Shown here one piece after another: positions 1 to 8,233 of a DNA stretch of 26,573 nt. The notes beneath the pieces are model-generated. The model saw only the letters and a list, made by a program, of their open reading frames with translations. It did not search any database and was not told the DNA's origin. Both the position numbers and the translations under genes were made by a program. The DNA comes from Natrinema soli. Its GTDB lineage: Archaea; Halobacteriota; Halobacteria; Halobacteriales; Natrialbaceae. Position 1 is the stretch's first letter, and every line of letters begins with the position of its first letter. The DNA lies in contig NZ_JAQIVI010000157.1 of assembly GCF_028618695.1 (NCBI RefSeq), positions 1 to 26,573 on the forward strand. The letters run 5' to 3'.

Positions 1-2
1 CG

Positions 3-734
3 CTCGGCGGGACCGCGACCGGCACGGGCCTGAACACCCACGAGGAGTTCCCCGGCCGCGCCGCGGAGTACATCACGAAGGAGACCGGCGTCCAGTTCCG
101 CGAGGCCGACAACCACTTCGAGGCCCAGGCCGCCCACGACGCGATGAGCGAGGCCCACGGCGCGCTGCGAACGGTCGCGGGCTCGCTGAACAAGATCGCC
201 AACGATCTTCGACTACTTGCTTCGGGTCCGCGTAACGGACTCGGCGAGATCGAACAGCCCGAGAACCAGCCCGGCTCCTCGATCATGCCCGGCAAGATCA
301 ACCCCGTCGTCGCCGAGGCCGTCAACCAGGTCCACAAGCAGGTCGTCGGCAACGACGCGGCCGTCTCCGCCGGCGCGGCGGAGGGCCAGATCGACCTCAA
401 CCTCTACAAGCCCGTGCTGGCGCACAACTTCCTCGAGTCGGCCGAACTCATCTCGAACGCGAGCCAGGTGTTCGGCGAACGGTTCGTCCGCAAGCTCGAG
501 GCCAACGAGGCCTACTGCGAGTCGCGAGTCGAGCAGTCGATGGCGATGGCCACCTCGCTGAACGTCCACATCGGCTACGACAAGGCCAGCGAGGTCGCCA
601 AGACCGCGCTCAAGGAGGACAAGACCGTTCGCGACGTCGTCCTCGAGAAGGGGTATCTCACCGAAGAAGAGGCCGACGAGGTGCTCGACCCCCGGAAGAT
701 GACCGAGCGCGGCATTCTCGGACAGGACGACTGA
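3..734 (+). CDS. fumC: Fumarate hydratase class II, C-terminal part (5' end outside window)
   Basis: Reversible hydration of fumarate to L-malate in the TCA cycle; cytosolic homotetramer. The reading frame is open from the first bases of the window (codons start at base 3), so the N-terminal half lies upstream. About 243 residues are visible. They contain the fumarase/aspartase superfamily signature GSSIMPGKINPV (bases about 273-308), whose serine is the catalytic-loop base of the family, and just before it the GLGEIEQPENQPG stretch. The start LGGTATGTGLN also matches the conserved region that precedes it in FumC. The C-terminal domain ends LGQDD with a TGA at 732-734. The family is normally about 460-470 aa, so roughly half is missing because of the window edge, not because of damage. 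Argininosuccinate lyase and aspartase share the signature, but the flanking residues fit fumarase better. Confidence 0.95.
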   Translation, partial: LGGTATGTGLNTHEEFPGRAAEYITKETGVQFREADNHFEAQAAHDAMSEAHGALRTVAGSLNKIANDLRLLASGPRNGLGEIEQPENQPGSSIMPGKINPVVAEAVNQVHKQVVGNDAAVSAGAAEGQIDLNLYKPVLAHNFLESAELISNASQVFGERFVRKLEANEAYCESRVEQSMAMATSLNVHIGYDKASEVAKTALKEDKTVRDVVLEKGYLTEEEADEVLDPRKMTERGILGQDD

Positions 735-741
735 AGCGGCT

Positions 742-760
742 GATCTGAACGTTTTTCAGT
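742..760 (+). terminator. Possible transcription terminator after fumC
   Basis: Just after the fumC stop, the complementary pentamers CTGAA (745-749) and TTCAG (755-759) enclose a loop that carries a run of five T. Archaeal terminators are mainly T-runs, so this is a plausible end of the fumC transcript before the convergent gene at 805. The stem is weak. Confidence 0.3.
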
Positions 761-804
761 TCGCTGGCGAGTGCGCTGCGTCTCGTTCCGGCCGTCCGCG
801 ACGA

Positions 805-1881
805 TCAGCGATCGACCGGATCGATTCGCCCCTCGTCGAGTGGATCCTCGATGTCGCCCATCACCGCCTCGAGCAAATCGGTCACGGTCACCAGCCCGAC
901 GATCTCCCCGTCTTCGATCACTAGCGCGAGTTCCTGATTCTCGGCCTGAAATTGGTCGACCGCATCGCTGACGTCCACGTCGGGGGAGAGCGTCATCGGT
1001 GGCGCCGCTAGCTCGGCGAAGTCGATATCTCCCTCGGCTAACTCCTCGCGGTGTCTGACGAAAACCGGCGTGTAGACGATTCCGCGGAAGTCAGTCAGTT
1101 CCTCGCCGACGAGCGGATACCGCGTCTGCGGTCGCTCCTCCATCTTCCGGAAGTTTTCCTCGGTATCGTCTTCGGTCGACAGCGCGACGATCTCCTCGGG
1201 CGGCACCATCACCTCTCGGACCGACTGATCGCCGATGTTGAACGCGTTCAACACCTCTTCGCGGCGCTCCTCCGGAAGGTCACCCTCCTCGAGGATCGAG
1301 CCGAGCCGGTTCCGGAGATCCGCTCGGGACTCGATGACGTCCTCCTCGGTCTCGAGCCACGCGCCGGTCATCTCGATCCCGAAGAGTTTGAGCGTCAGTT
1401 TCGCGATGCCGTCGCCGAGCGTGATGATCGGCGAAATGATCCAGTGGAACCAGTACAGCGGCTCGGCACCGTATCGACAGACCATCCGCGACCGCTCGAC
1501 GCCGAGATACGTCGGCGTCTGCTCCCCGTGGGTCAGGTGAACGAGGTTGATGATGAGGAAGGCGAGGATCGCCCCACTTCCGATTGCTGCCAGTGCGGTG
1601 TTCGCGAACAACGGTTCGAAGATGGCCGCCAGCGCCGGCTCGGCGACGATTCCGACGGCGATGCTCGAGGCGGTGATCCCCACCTGACACGTCGTGAGAT
1701 AGAGTTCGAGGTCGTCCGTCATCTCCCACGCTCGCTCGAGTTTGGGATTCCCGCCGACGAACTCCTCCTCGGTGAACTGCCGCGCGCGCGTCAGCGCGAA
1801 CTCGATAGCCACGAAGAAGGCGTTCGCCAGGATCAGCAACACGCCCGCGATCAGTCGACCGGCGATGACGAGTGGATCCAT
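805..1881 (-). CDS. CNNM/DUF21 membrane protein with CBS pair (hemolysin C-like)
   Basis: 358-aa membrane protein of the CNNM/CorC/HlyC type. Family members are linked to magnesium or other divalent-cation transport, but the substrate here is unknown. The N-terminal half (residues about 1-190) is the DUF21 transmembrane domain, with helices near 5-28, 60-85 and 95-115. It includes the motif HGEQTPTYLGVERS, the counterpart of the family's GE-x2-PK signature. Residues about 215-345 are two CBS motifs (VREVMVPPEEIVAL and VIEDGEIVGLVTVTDLLEAVMGDIEDP), which usually bind adenine nucleotides. The C-terminal CorC_HlyC domain seen in many bacterial members is absent. The start at 1881 (MDPLVIAG) is preferred to an upstream ATG at 1908, because the extra nine residues look non-native and a TATA-like CTAATTTG lies about 30 bp upstream of 1881. 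It is convergent with fumC. Confidence 0.88.
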   Translation of the reverse strand: MDPLVIAGRLIAGVLLILANAFFVAIEFALTRARQFTEEEFVGGNPKLERAWEMTDDLELYLTTCQVGITASSIAVGIVAEPALAAIFEPLFANTALAAIGSGAILAFLIINLVHLTHGEQTPTYLGVERSRMVCRYGAEPLYWFHWIISPIITLGDGIAKLTLKLFGIEMTGAWLETEEDVIESRADLRNRLGSILEEGDLPEERREEVLNAFNIGDQSVREVMVPPEEIVALSTEDDTEENFRKMEERPQTRYPLVGEELTDFRGIVYTPVFVRHREELAEGDIDFAELAAPPMTLSPDVDVSDAVDQFQAENQELALVIEDGEIVGLVTVTDLLEAVMGDIEDPLDEGRIDPVDR

Positions 1882-1907
1882 TACGGATATCGTTTGATCA
1901 CCGCACA

Positions 1908-1915
1908 CAAATTAG
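1908..1915 (-). promoter_or_regulatory. TATA-like box for the CNNM/CBS gene
   Basis: CTAATTTG on the minus strand is centred about 30 bp upstream of the ATG at 1881. This is the spacing expected for a nearly leaderless haloarchaeal transcript, and it supports that start. Confidence 0.4.
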
Positions 1916-2008
1916 TAGGGAGACCGAACCGAACGAAACCGGGTTTTTCGACCGATCTACCAGCGAGCGAACATAGTTTGAAGCTGCATGTTCACACGGA
2001 ACACGGGT

Positions 2009-2137
2009 ATGGCCATCTACCAGCGTGCCGAATACTCGAACGCGAGTAAACACGAACTCTATCCGTTCTTTATTCCCGATCTGTCTGCGGTAAATCGAGA
2101 CAATGACGCCGAATCATCTCGGAATACGGCGGAATAA
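2009..2137 (+). CDS. Possible small protein, 42 aa, unknown
   Basis: A short open frame starts MAIYQRAEYS and ends NTAE before TAA. Its first two thirds use haloarchaea-like codons (gcc, atc, tac, cag), and the protein is near-neutral to acidic with several Tyr, Asn and Asp residues. It lies in the roughly 300-bp space between the divergent CNNM and zinc-finger genes. I recognise no family, see no clear Shine-Dalgarno and only a weak upstream box. It may be chance. The rest of this gap holds only the two flanking promoters. Confidence 0.22.
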   Translation: MAIYQRAEYSNASKHELYPFFIPDLSAVNRDNDAESSRNTAE

Positions 2138-2150
2138 AATAACCAAGCAG

Positions 2151-2157
2151 TTTTAGC
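2151..2157 (+). promoter_or_regulatory. TATA-like box for the zinc-finger gene
   Basis: TTTTAGC is centred about 27 bp before the ATG at 2180, consistent with a leaderless transcript of the small zinc-finger gene. Confidence 0.4.
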
Positions 2158-2179
2158 TGATGCTCACGTCTGACGAAAT

Positions 2180-2413
2180 ATGCACACCTGTCGCAACTGC
2201 AACCAGTCGTTCCAGACCGAGCTCGCCCTCGAGTTACACCGAGATACGTGCAAAAAGGCACAACTCTTCTGTCAGGTATGCGGCGAGCGGTTCCGAGAGG
2301 GGACGGCGACGCAGGACGGCTGGCACTACGAGTGTCCGAACGAGGACTGTGACGGCGACGGGCTCCAGGAGGATCTTTATCGCGTCGAGGACGTCCGGAC
2401 GACGGCCCACTGA
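2180..2413 (+). CDS. Small zinc-finger protein (C2H2-like finger plus CxxC ribbon)
   Basis: A 77-aa protein with two predicted zinc sites. The first is a C2H2-like finger at residues 4-24 (CRNC, then 12 residues, then HRDTC), close in spacing to classical nucleic-acid-binding fingers. The second is a ribbon with CQVC (about 31-34) and a later pair in CPNEDCDGDG (about 52-57). Small CxxC proteins of this kind are abundant in haloarchaea, and some affect motility and biofilm phenotypes, but the target of this one is unknown. The start follows a TATA-like box at the expected distance, and the second codon onward is in good haloarchaeal codon use. It is convergent with the crotonase gene 111 bp downstream. 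It could bind DNA, RNA or protein. Confidence 0.82.
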   Translation: MHTCRNCNQSFQTELALELHRDTCKKAQLFCQVCGERFREGTATQDGWHYECPNEDCDGDGLQEDLYRVEDVRTTAH

Positions 2414-2524
2414 GCTCGCGATCCGCTTCTCGCAGCCACAGCAGACTCGCTCTCTCGAGCGATCGGTGAAACGTTGGTTCACCGGGTCGCGTCTCTGCCG
2501 TCGAAACTCGTTCGATGCGTCGGC

Positions 2525-3181
2525 TCACTCGGGAACGGACGTGGCCGATTTCAATTCGCGGACGACAGTCGACTCGTGTTCGGCGATCCCGCCGACGAGT
2601 TCGCGGGCGGCATCTTCGACGTCGTCCTCGGCGACGACCCTGTTCGCCAGCCCCAGTTCGCGGGCTCGGTCGGGATCGATCGCGTCGCCGGTGAGGGCGA
2701 TCTCTTTCGCGGCTCTGGTTCCGACGATCCGCTCGAGGGGTGCGATCGCGTGCGTCGCGGCGATCCCGAACTGCACTTCGGGCAGCGACAGCGTGGTCTC
2801 CTCGCCGAGGACGAGGAAGTCACAGCGCAGCGAGAGGATGAAGCCGATGCCGACGAGCGCCCCGTGGGCCGCCACGGCCGTCGGATACGGACACGAGGTG
2901 AGGAAGCCGTAGATCTCGTCGTTCAGGCCGTCGATCTCGTCCGCGTACTTCTCGTCGTACTCCTCGTCGGCGACGATCTCCCTGTCCATTCCGGCACAAG
3001 TCGCCGGGCCGTTGCCGGCGACGATGAGCCCGTCCACCGCCTCCTCCGGCAGTCCGACGAGGGCGTCGCGTAGCTCGGAGAGGAGTTCGAGGGTGACTGC
3101 GTTGAGCTTGTCCGGACGATTCAATCGGACGGTGGCGATCCCGTCGGATCGATCCACTTGAACGAGGTCGGCTGTTGCCAT
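2525..3181 (-). CDS. Enoyl-CoA hydratase/isomerase family protein (crotonase fold)
   Basis: 218-aa crotonase-superfamily protein, expected to act on an acyl-CoA in the cytosol. N-terminal signature: [16 protein letters not shown] (residues 15-30). The oxyanion-hole segments are seen as PATCAGMD (59-66) and GALVGIG (107-113). The second catalytic glutamate of the family is present in LPEVQFGI (Glu135). The first (Glu144 of rat hydratase, in GGGCELA) is replaced: the aligned stretch reads GIGFILS. A single remaining Glu is more typical of isomerases or other crotonases than of a true hydratase, so the reaction is uncertain. It is shorter than the usual 255-265 aa because the C-terminal helices are reduced. 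The start at 3181 (MATADLVQ) was chosen because a TATA-like AATTTATG lies about 28 bp upstream. Much longer in-frame extensions are read-through of non-coding sequence. Confidence 0.87.
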   Translation of the reverse strand: MATADLVQVDRSDGIATVRLNRPDKLNAVTLELLSELRDALVGLPEEAVDGLIVAGNGPATCAGMDREIVADEEYDEKYADEIDGLNDEIYGFLTSCPYPTAVAAHGALVGIGFILSLRCDFLVLGEETTLSLPEVQFGIAATHAIAPLERIVGTRAAKEIALTGDAIDPDRARELGLANRVVAEDDVEDAARELVGGIAEHESTVVRELKSATSVPE

Positions 3182-3205
3182 GCCACTCTCCACCCGTGCG
3201 CCCCG

Positions 3206-3213
3206 CATAAATT
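3206..3213 (-). promoter_or_regulatory. TATA-like box for the crotonase gene
   Basis: AATTTATG on the minus strand is centred about 28 bp upstream of the start codon at 3181. Together with the plus-strand box at 3290 it forms a compact divergent promoter region. Confidence 0.5.
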
Positions 3214-3289
3214 CGTGGGTGATCGAACTGAACGCGACCCCGACCAGTCGGCCTCTCACGGGCCGCGAATCGCCGCCGCTTTCCCACCC

Positions 3290-3296
3290 TTTAATC
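3290..3296 (+). promoter_or_regulatory. TATA-like box for the YdbS/YdbT-type operon
   Basis: TTTAATC is centred about 27 bp before the ATG at 3320. It fits a leaderless transcript covering both PH-domain genes and decides the start of the first one against longer upstream reading. Confidence 0.5.
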
Positions 3297-3319
3297 ACGA
3301 TTGTTCCGTGACGATACGT

Positions 3320-3808
3320 ATGGAACGGCTCACCCCGCGAGTGCGAGGCGTCTGGCTCGTTCTCGCGATCGTTCGAGCCGCGATTTTCGGCGGGATCATC
3401 GTTGGCGGGACGATCGCTATTTCCCGCACCGATCTCTGGACCGAAGCGCCGGCAGCACTCGTCCCGGCCGCCGTCGCGGTCGCCGTCTCGGTCGCCGTTC
3501 TGCGGATAGTCGTCGCCTGGCTGCGATACGGCGTCTGGCGGTTCGACCTCCGGGACGACGACCTCTACATCGAACGCGGCGTCTTCACGCGAACCAAGAC
3601 GGTCGTCCCGTACGTCCGGGTCCAGCACGTCGACTCCCGGCGCTCACCGCTCGAGCGAACCGTGGGCCTCGCGACGGTGGTGGTGTACACGGCCGGCTCG
3701 CGGAGTTCCGACGTCGCGATCCCCGGTCTGACGCCGGCACGCGCCGAGGAACTTCAGGAGTCGCTGCGCCGGCTCGCGATCGAGAGCGAGGGTGAAGACG
3801 CCGTATGA
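3320..3808 (+). CDS. Bacterial PH-domain (bPH2/DUF304) membrane protein, YdbS-like
   Basis: 162-aa membrane protein with two transmembrane helices (about residues 10-34 and 45-68) followed by one bPH2 domain (about 75-155). The domain shows the family pattern: [17 protein letters not shown], then [31 protein letters not shown]. Proteins of this architecture pair with a larger multi-domain partner. In Bacillus, YdbS/YdbT contribute to resistance against antimicrobial peptides or envelope stress; the archaeal role is not established. The stop codon overlaps the start of the next gene (ATGA at 3805-3808), indicating translational coupling and probably a complex. The ATG at 3320 is supported by a TATA-like box 27 bp upstream. 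Confidence 0.86.
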   Translation: MERLTPRVRGVWLVLAIVRAAIFGGIIVGGTIAISRTDLWTEAPAALVPAAVAVAVSVAVLRIVVAWLRYGVWRFDLRDDDLYIERGVFTRTKTVVPYVRVQHVDSRRSPLERTVGLATVVVYTAGSRSSDVAIPGLTPARAEELQESLRRLAIESEGEDAV

Positions 3809-5403
3809 GGAAACTCCACCCGATGTCGGTCGCCGTCCGATCGCTCTCGCGCAGTCTCAACACCGGCTTCGTCTTCTTCGTCGTCGGCGTCGTCGTCTCG
3901 CCCGGCGGAAGCGGGATGGAGCTGCTCTCGGTGTTCGGCCTCGTCCTGTTCGGAGTCGTTACCGGGATCGCCTACGAGTTCGCCTACTACCAGCGATTCC
4001 GGTACGAACTCACCGAAGACACGTTCGACGTCACCTCCGGGGTGATCTCGCGCCGGGACCGCGAACTCCCCCTCGGGCGGGTCCAGAACGTCGATATCAG
4101 ACAGAACGTGATCGTCCGGCTCCTCGGTATCGCCACCGTCCACATCGAAACCGCTGGCGGCGGCGAGACCGAGGTCAGCCTCCGGTACGTCGACGAGACG
4201 GAAGCCCGTCATCTCAGGCGGCAACTGCGACGCGGCGCGAGCGCCGAGACGGGCGAAGCGGACGACGAGGCGGCGCTCGAGGGCACGGCAGAGACGAGCC
4301 GGTCCGTGACGGAGTCGACTGAGGACGAAGAACTCCTGTTCGAGATCGAACCCCGCGAACTCGCAATCTTGAGCATCTTCACCATCGATCCCGGTGCCAG
4401 CGTGCTGGGCGGTATCGCGCTCTCGTTCGCCAGCGGATTCGATCCGGAAACGTTGCTCCCGACTGACCGAATTGCCGGGCTTCCGGGCCCCGAGACGGGT
4501 ATATTCCTCCTCGCATGGGGACTCCTGCTCTTCGTACTCGCGGCCTGGATCGTCAGCGCGATCCTCACGTTCACCCGCTACTACGGCTTCCGGCTCACTC
4601 GCGTCGACGACGAACTCTACTACGAACGGGGCCTCCTCCAGCGCTACAGCGGGACGATTCCCCTCGAGAAGGTCCAGACGCTGACGATCTCGGAGTCGAT
4701 CCCCTTCCGGTGGTTCGGCTACGCCGCGTTGGGCGTCGAGACGGCCGGGTACGCGCCCGGTCAATCCGGCTCCCGCGGGACGGAATCCGCGATTCCGCTC
4801 GCCGACGCCGACCGCGTGGCCGCGCTCGCACGCGCGATCGAACCTTTCGGTCCGATCGACCTCGAGTCGCCGCCGCGTCGCGCTCGAGAACGGTACGTGG
4901 TCCGGTACCTGCTCGTGGTCGCCGCGTTCGTCGGAAGCGCATACGCGGTGGCGCGGTACACTGCGGTCGTTCGCCAGTGGTACGTCCTCGCCGTTCTCGC
5001 CGTGTTCGTTCCGTTCGCCGCCCACCTGAAGTGGTCGAACCGGGGCTACCGCGTCGGCGATCGGTACGTCCTCACGCGGACGGGATTCTGGCGCCGAACG
5101 ACGAAGATCGTTCCCTACTATCGGGTGCAGGCAATTCTCCACGAGGCGACGATCTTCCAGCGCCGCCGTCGTCTCGCCAGCGTGACTGCCGACACCGCGA
5201 GTTCCGCCTCGTTCTTCGGCCGGGCCGCGACGGCCCACGACATCGACACCGAGCGGGGTCTCGAGTTGCAGGCGACGATCGAGGAGCGACTGCAGGAGCG
5301 ACTCCGGAGTCGGAAACGACAGCGCTCGGGCGACCGGCGGTTTCGGGACGCCGCGGAATCGACGGACGACGAGTCGTCAGTCGACGAAGACGATGTGATT
5401 TGA
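3805..5403 (+). CDS. Triple bPH2-domain membrane protein, YdbT-like
   Basis: 532-aa integral membrane protein, the large partner of the YdbS-like protein encoded immediately upstream. Three bPH2 (DUF304) repeats are visible. The first is at about 60-145 ([18 protein letters not shown] and [27 protein letters not shown]), the second at about 255-345 ([24 protein letters not shown]), and the third at about 415-495 ([25 protein letters not shown]). Each follows a pair of hydrophobic helices (about 15-60, 185-250, 355-400). An acidic linker at about 145-175 and an Arg-rich then acidic C-terminal tail ([12 protein letters not shown], then [10 protein letters not shown]) flank the domains. The length and repeat number match the family. 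The four-base overlap with the preceding stop points to one operon. Its function in the archaeal envelope is unknown. Confidence 0.86.
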   Translation: MRKLHPMSVAVRSLSRSLNTGFVFFVVGVVVSPGGSGMELLSVFGLVLFGVVTGIAYEFAYYQRFRYELTEDTFDVTSGVISRRDRELPLGRVQNVDIRQNVIVRLLGIATVHIETAGGGETEVSLRYVDETEARHLRRQLRRGASAETGEADDEAALEGTAETSRSVTESTEDEELLFEIEPRELAILSIFTIDPGASVLGGIALSFASGFDPETLLPTDRIAGLPGPETGIFLLAWGLLLFVLAAWIVSAILTFTRYYGFRLTRVDDELYYERGLLQRYSGTIPLEKVQTLTISESIPFRWFGYAALGVETAGYAPGQSGSRGTESAIPLADADRVAALARAIEPFGPIDLESPPRRARERYVVRYLLVVAAFVGSAYAVARYTAVVRQWYVLAVLAVFVPFAAHLKWSNRGYRVGDRYVLTRTGFWRRTTKIVPYYRVQAILHEATIFQRRRRLASVTADTASSASFFGRAATAHDIDTERGLELQATIEERLQERLRSRKRQRSGDRRFRDAAESTDDESSVDEDDVI

Positions 5404-5515
5404 GCCGACCACAGTCTGGTCCTTCTGAACGACAGTTCCAGATCTCATGAGTAGATAGACACGTTACCATCATCACTAGTGAATCCGACTACCGCAGATC
5501 AGGGTAATCGAAGAA

Positions 5516-5534
5516 CACTAAGGCGCCGTTAGTG
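5516..5534. terminator. Inverted repeat between convergent genes
   Basis: CACTAA (5516-5521) and TTAGTG (5529-5534) are perfectly complementary around the palindromic core GGCGCC. The repeat lies between the convergent ends of the YdbT-like gene (5403) and the CoA-binding gene (5546). Read on the minus strand, the stem is followed by a T-rich stretch, so it may terminate the CoA-binding gene transcript. A protein-binding site is the alternative. Confidence 0.35.
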
Positions 5535-5545
5535 ATACGCTCCGG

Positions 5546-5968
5546 TCAGTCCATAGGGTGTCGAATCAGCTGGCCATGTTCGACCTTCATGCAGCGGTCT
5601 TGAACCACGTCTAACCCAGCCGCTTCTGCCGATTGGGCAGCCGTATCGTTCCGTATCCCCAGCTGCATCCAGACTCCCTTCACGTCACTCCGAGCTATCG
5701 CCTGTTCTACAATTTCCGGGACTTCCTCGCTCGGCCGAAAGATCTCGACAATATCGATGGGCTCTGCAACATCGGCCAGCGAATCGTACGTCCGTTTTCC
5801 GAATATCTCGTCCGAATTTGGATTGATAGGAATGATTTCGTAGCCGTGACGCTGAAGATACGCCGGCACGATGTGTGCCGCCTTCTCGTACGACGTCGAT
5901 GCCCCGACGACTGCGACGCGATTATATCCGAGAACTCGTCGGAGTTCGTCGGAATCTTCGATCGGCAT
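5546..5968 (-). CDS. CoA-binding domain protein (YccU-like)
   Basis: 140-aa protein consisting of one Rossmann-like CoA_binding domain. Typical features are RVAVVGASTSYEKAAHIVPAYL near residues 18-40 (glycine motif VGAST), YEIIPINPN, then DIVEIFRPSEEVPEIVEQAI and the conserved GVWMQLGIRN. The end shows the family's invariant DRCMKVEH motif with Cys. Stand-alone members are widespread, bind CoA or acyl-CoA and are of unclear physiological role; some are linked to CoA-dependent protein modification. The start at 5968 (MPIEDSDE) is chosen over 6019 because the extra 17 residues are Ser/Cys/His-rich and unlike the family. Codon use here is less GC-biased than in the core genes to the left. Confidence 0.88.
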   Translation of the reverse strand: MPIEDSDELRRVLGYNRVAVVGASTSYEKAAHIVPAYLQRHGYEIIPINPNSDEIFGKRTYDSLADVAEPIDIVEIFRPSEEVPEIVEQAIARSDVKGVWMQLGIRNDTAAQSAEAAGLDVVQDRCMKVEHGQLIRHPMD

Positions 5969-6021
5969 ACGCGAACTACTGGAGTGGGGACAATCAGCGT
6001 GTCGCAGAGTCCCGCTCAATA

Positions 6022-6303
6022 CTATTGGTTAGATTCCGCAAGTGACACACCGACGCCATGAATACCGCGAATCACATGTTGCACTGGAACCGGTCCGTCG
6101 TCCCACGGTTCGACCGATGACTCGCCGGTCACGACTTCGATCTGAGTTCCGTCGGGGTCGGAAAACCTGCGGTCAGTCTCGTCGAACCGTTCGATCGGTC
6201 CGTCGACGTCCACACCATGCGCGGTGAGTCGGTCCAGCCAGTACTCAATAGATCTGGGAGGAATGACGAGTGCGGCAGATTGGTGTGGTGTAAGCGGCGA
6301 CAA
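6022..6303 (-). pseudogene. Internal fragment of a ring-cleavage (MhqO/glyoxalase-fold) dioxygenase
   Basis: The 93-codon frame contains a clear middle section of an MhqO/PcpA-type extradiol dioxygenase (VOC superfamily): AALVIPPRSIEYWLDRL, then ERFDETDRRFSDPDGTQIEVVTG, then VEPWDDGPVPVQHVIRGIHGVGVSL. In full-length members (about 310 aa) this is roughly residues 80-165. The first VOC module that should precede it (including the first metal-binding His) and the whole C-terminal half are missing. The frame ends at a stop at 6022, and sequence upstream of 6303 does not restore the family. The encoded piece cannot be a working dioxygenase. It is best read as a remnant left by recombination or decay. 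A short functional VOC protein is unlikely because the paired-domain core is incomplete. Confidence 0.72.
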
Positions 6304-6369
6304 TCTCCTGACGGGTGGCGAGCCCGTCAGCGAGTGATCAGCAACTGTGAATGTGTTCGATCGCGCCCA

Positions 6370-6738
6370 TCAAATATCGTCAGGTTTGGTGATTTCGTGT
6401 GTGCCAGATGGGCCCTGATCCTCGACTCTGCGAGCGGGAGCGATCAAACACAACGTCTTCGATGGTTTGTCCCCGATAACCTCGAATTTGTGCTCAGTGG
6501 TAGGTGGCGTGACGATTGTGTCCCCGGGCGTGGCATGGAACTCCTCATCGCCGACTTCCCAATGCATCTCCCCAGTCCGGATGAAGATGATATGCGTTTC
6601 GTCGTGCGTGTGGAGTTCACTGGCCTTGTCCGAGTCGTGAGTCCGCGCGTCGATCTCACAATCTTCGAGGACGATGTGTTCGTCTGCTCCTCCCGTTTCG
6701 ATGAACGGGTGGTATGCTTCTGTGTTAGGATCAGTCAT
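6370..6738 (-). CDS. Small cupin-domain protein
   Basis: 122-aa single-domain cupin. Metal-binding motif 1 is visible as ELHTHDETHIIFIRTGEMHW (residues 41-60; His43, His45, and Glu47 or His49). Motif 2 follows as PGDTIVTPPTTEHKFEV (71-87; His83). The arrangement fits a mononuclear metal site in a beta-barrel. Such small cupins may be dioxygenases, isomerases or ligand-binding regulators, and nothing here selects among them. It lies immediately upstream, in the same direction, of the dioxygenase remnant, so it could once have belonged to an aromatic-compound gene set (inference only). The LtrA-like gene starts 121 bp away in the opposite direction. Confidence 0.85.
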   Translation of the reverse strand: MTDPNTEAYHPFIETGGADEHIVLEDCEIDARTHDSDKASELHTHDETHIIFIRTGEMHWEVGDEEFHATPGDTIVTPPTTEHKFEVIGDKPSKTLCLIAPARRVEDQGPSGTHEITKPDDI

Positions 6739-6858
6739 TGTGGTGTCTCCCAGCTCGGAACCCGCGCCGAAGAAGTCGTGCTATGGAGCGTTAGTTCTTC
6801 TGCCGGAGAGAAGACGATACCGAGTTTTGAAGTCGCCATACCGCACATGCTGGAGTAG

Positions 6859-8022
6859 ATGGGTGCGAACGAATCGTCGGGGAGTAAATCGGACGATGAT
6901 GCCGTCGGACACGTTCAGGACGTCACCCCGTTAGAGCTATTTTTCGATCTCGTGTTCGTCTTCGCGTTTACGCAGGTTACTGGATTTCTCGTCCAGCATC
7001 AAACGTGGACCGGTATGGCACGCGGTGCGGCGTTGCTCGCTGCCCTGTGGTGGGCGTGGGTCACATATTCGTGGCTCACTGGAGCGGTTCCTGCTGAGGA
7101 GCGGCTCCCAGCACGGCTAGTGATTCTGACTGCGATGGCGGCGATGCTCATCGTGGGACTCGCCGTCCCGAGGGCGTTCGGAGGGGATGCCGTACTCTTC
7201 GGGATCGCGTACTTCGTCGTCCGGTTGCTGCATGTCGGTCTCTATGCCGTTGCCACCCCACCCGAAACGCACGACGCAGTGCTGCGAGCAGCACCTGGAT
7301 TCCTGGGTGGTCCGGCACTACTCGCCGTTGCCGGTTTCTTCGATGGCCCGATCCAAGGAATTCTCTGGGCAGTGGCACTCGCGGTCGATTACGGCATCGT
7401 GTTCGTTCGCGGTGTCGAGGGGTTTCACGTCAACGCGGGACACTTCGTCGAACGGCATCGGCTCGTCCTCATCGTCGCACTGGGCGAATCGCTCGTCGCG
7501 ATCGGCGTCGGAGCGGAAGGGGTACCACTCGATACCGAGATCGTCCTTGCAGCCCTATTCGGAATCGCACTCGTCAGTACGCTCTGGTGGCTCTACTTCG
7601 ACTACGTCGTCCTCGCCGCAGAGCACACACTCGCTTCGACCAGCGGCCACGAACAATCCCGGCTGGCGCGCGATTCGTACAGCTACATCCACCTCCTGAT
7701 GGTCGGGAGCATCATCTTCATCGCGCTCGGAATCGAGCAGACGCTCGCCCACGTCGGCGAACCGCTCGGCACAATCGCTGCCGTCGCTCTCTGTGGGGGT
7801 GGCGCCCTCTATCTGATCGGACATAATGCGTTCCGATATCGTGACCACGGGAACATTAGCCTCGAACGGCTCGTCGTGACAGCTGTCGCACTCGTATTGA
7901 TCCCGGTAGCGGTGCGGATTCCCGCCATTGTTGCCCTGGGAGCTATTACACTGTTGTTCACCGGACTTGCAGCGTACGAGACGATGGAGAACGACTACCG
8001 GAGCAGATTCCGCACCGGCTGA
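6859..8022 (+). CDS. ltrA: Low temperature requirement protein A (LtrA) family membrane protein
   Basis: 387-aa polytopic membrane protein of the LtrA family. The N-terminal signature TPLELFFDLVFVFAFTQVT (residues about 24-42) is diagnostic. About ten further hydrophobic segments follow, including LLAALWWAWVTYSWLTG, AMLIVGLAVPRAF, ALGESLVAIGVGA and LFGIALVSTLWWLYFDYVV. The family name comes from a Listeria mutant unable to grow in the cold; the biochemical role is not known. The length fits the family (about 360-400 aa). The start at 6859 (MGANESSG) gives a short hydrophilic leader before the signature. It is a single gene with no obvious operon partner. Confidence 0.88.
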   Translation: MGANESSGSKSDDDAVGHVQDVTPLELFFDLVFVFAFTQVTGFLVQHQTWTGMARGAALLAALWWAWVTYSWLTGAVPAEERLPARLVILTAMAAMLIVGLAVPRAFGGDAVLFGIAYFVVRLLHVGLYAVATPPETHDAVLRAAPGFLGGPALLAVAGFFDGPIQGILWAVALAVDYGIVFVRGVEGFHVNAGHFVERHRLVLIVALGESLVAIGVGAEGVPLDTEIVLAALFGIALVSTLWWLYFDYVVLAAEHTLASTSGHEQSRLARDSYSYIHLLMVGSIIFIALGIEQTLAHVGEPLGTIAAVALCGGGALYLIGHNAFRYRDHGNISLERLVVTAVALVLIPVAVRIPAIVALGAITLLFTGLAAYETMENDYRSRFRTG

Positions 8023-8233
8023 GCGGGATCAAGACTGCGAGAACCGTTAGAACGACATCCGAGACTCTTCGTTGATTGCCCGCTTCTATTGTGAAGTGGG
8101 TACGGAACCGTGATGTAGTCCCATCGATACGATGGCCCTGACTGTCCGCTGGTTCTGAATCTGCTACTCTCCGTCAACAACATTGACATCGAGTGGCGCG
8201 GTTGATCCATACGTAATCAGCGAGCGACTCACT

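Noticed and set aside
1051..2049. Long plus-strand open frame of 332 codons
   Set aside because: It is the antisense shadow of the CNNM/CBS gene; the product is Arg/Leu-rich without family motifs, while the minus strand shows DUF21 and CBS motifs.
3754..5238. Minus-strand open frame of 494 codons
   Set aside because: Antisense of the YdbT-like gene. High-GC haloarchaeal genes routinely leave long open frames on the other strand; no recognisable domain.
8023..8233. Possible insertion-sequence remnant between the LtrA-like and CDGSH genes
   Set aside because: The base composition looks somewhat foreign, but no transposase motif or inverted ends could be identified, so no feature is claimed.
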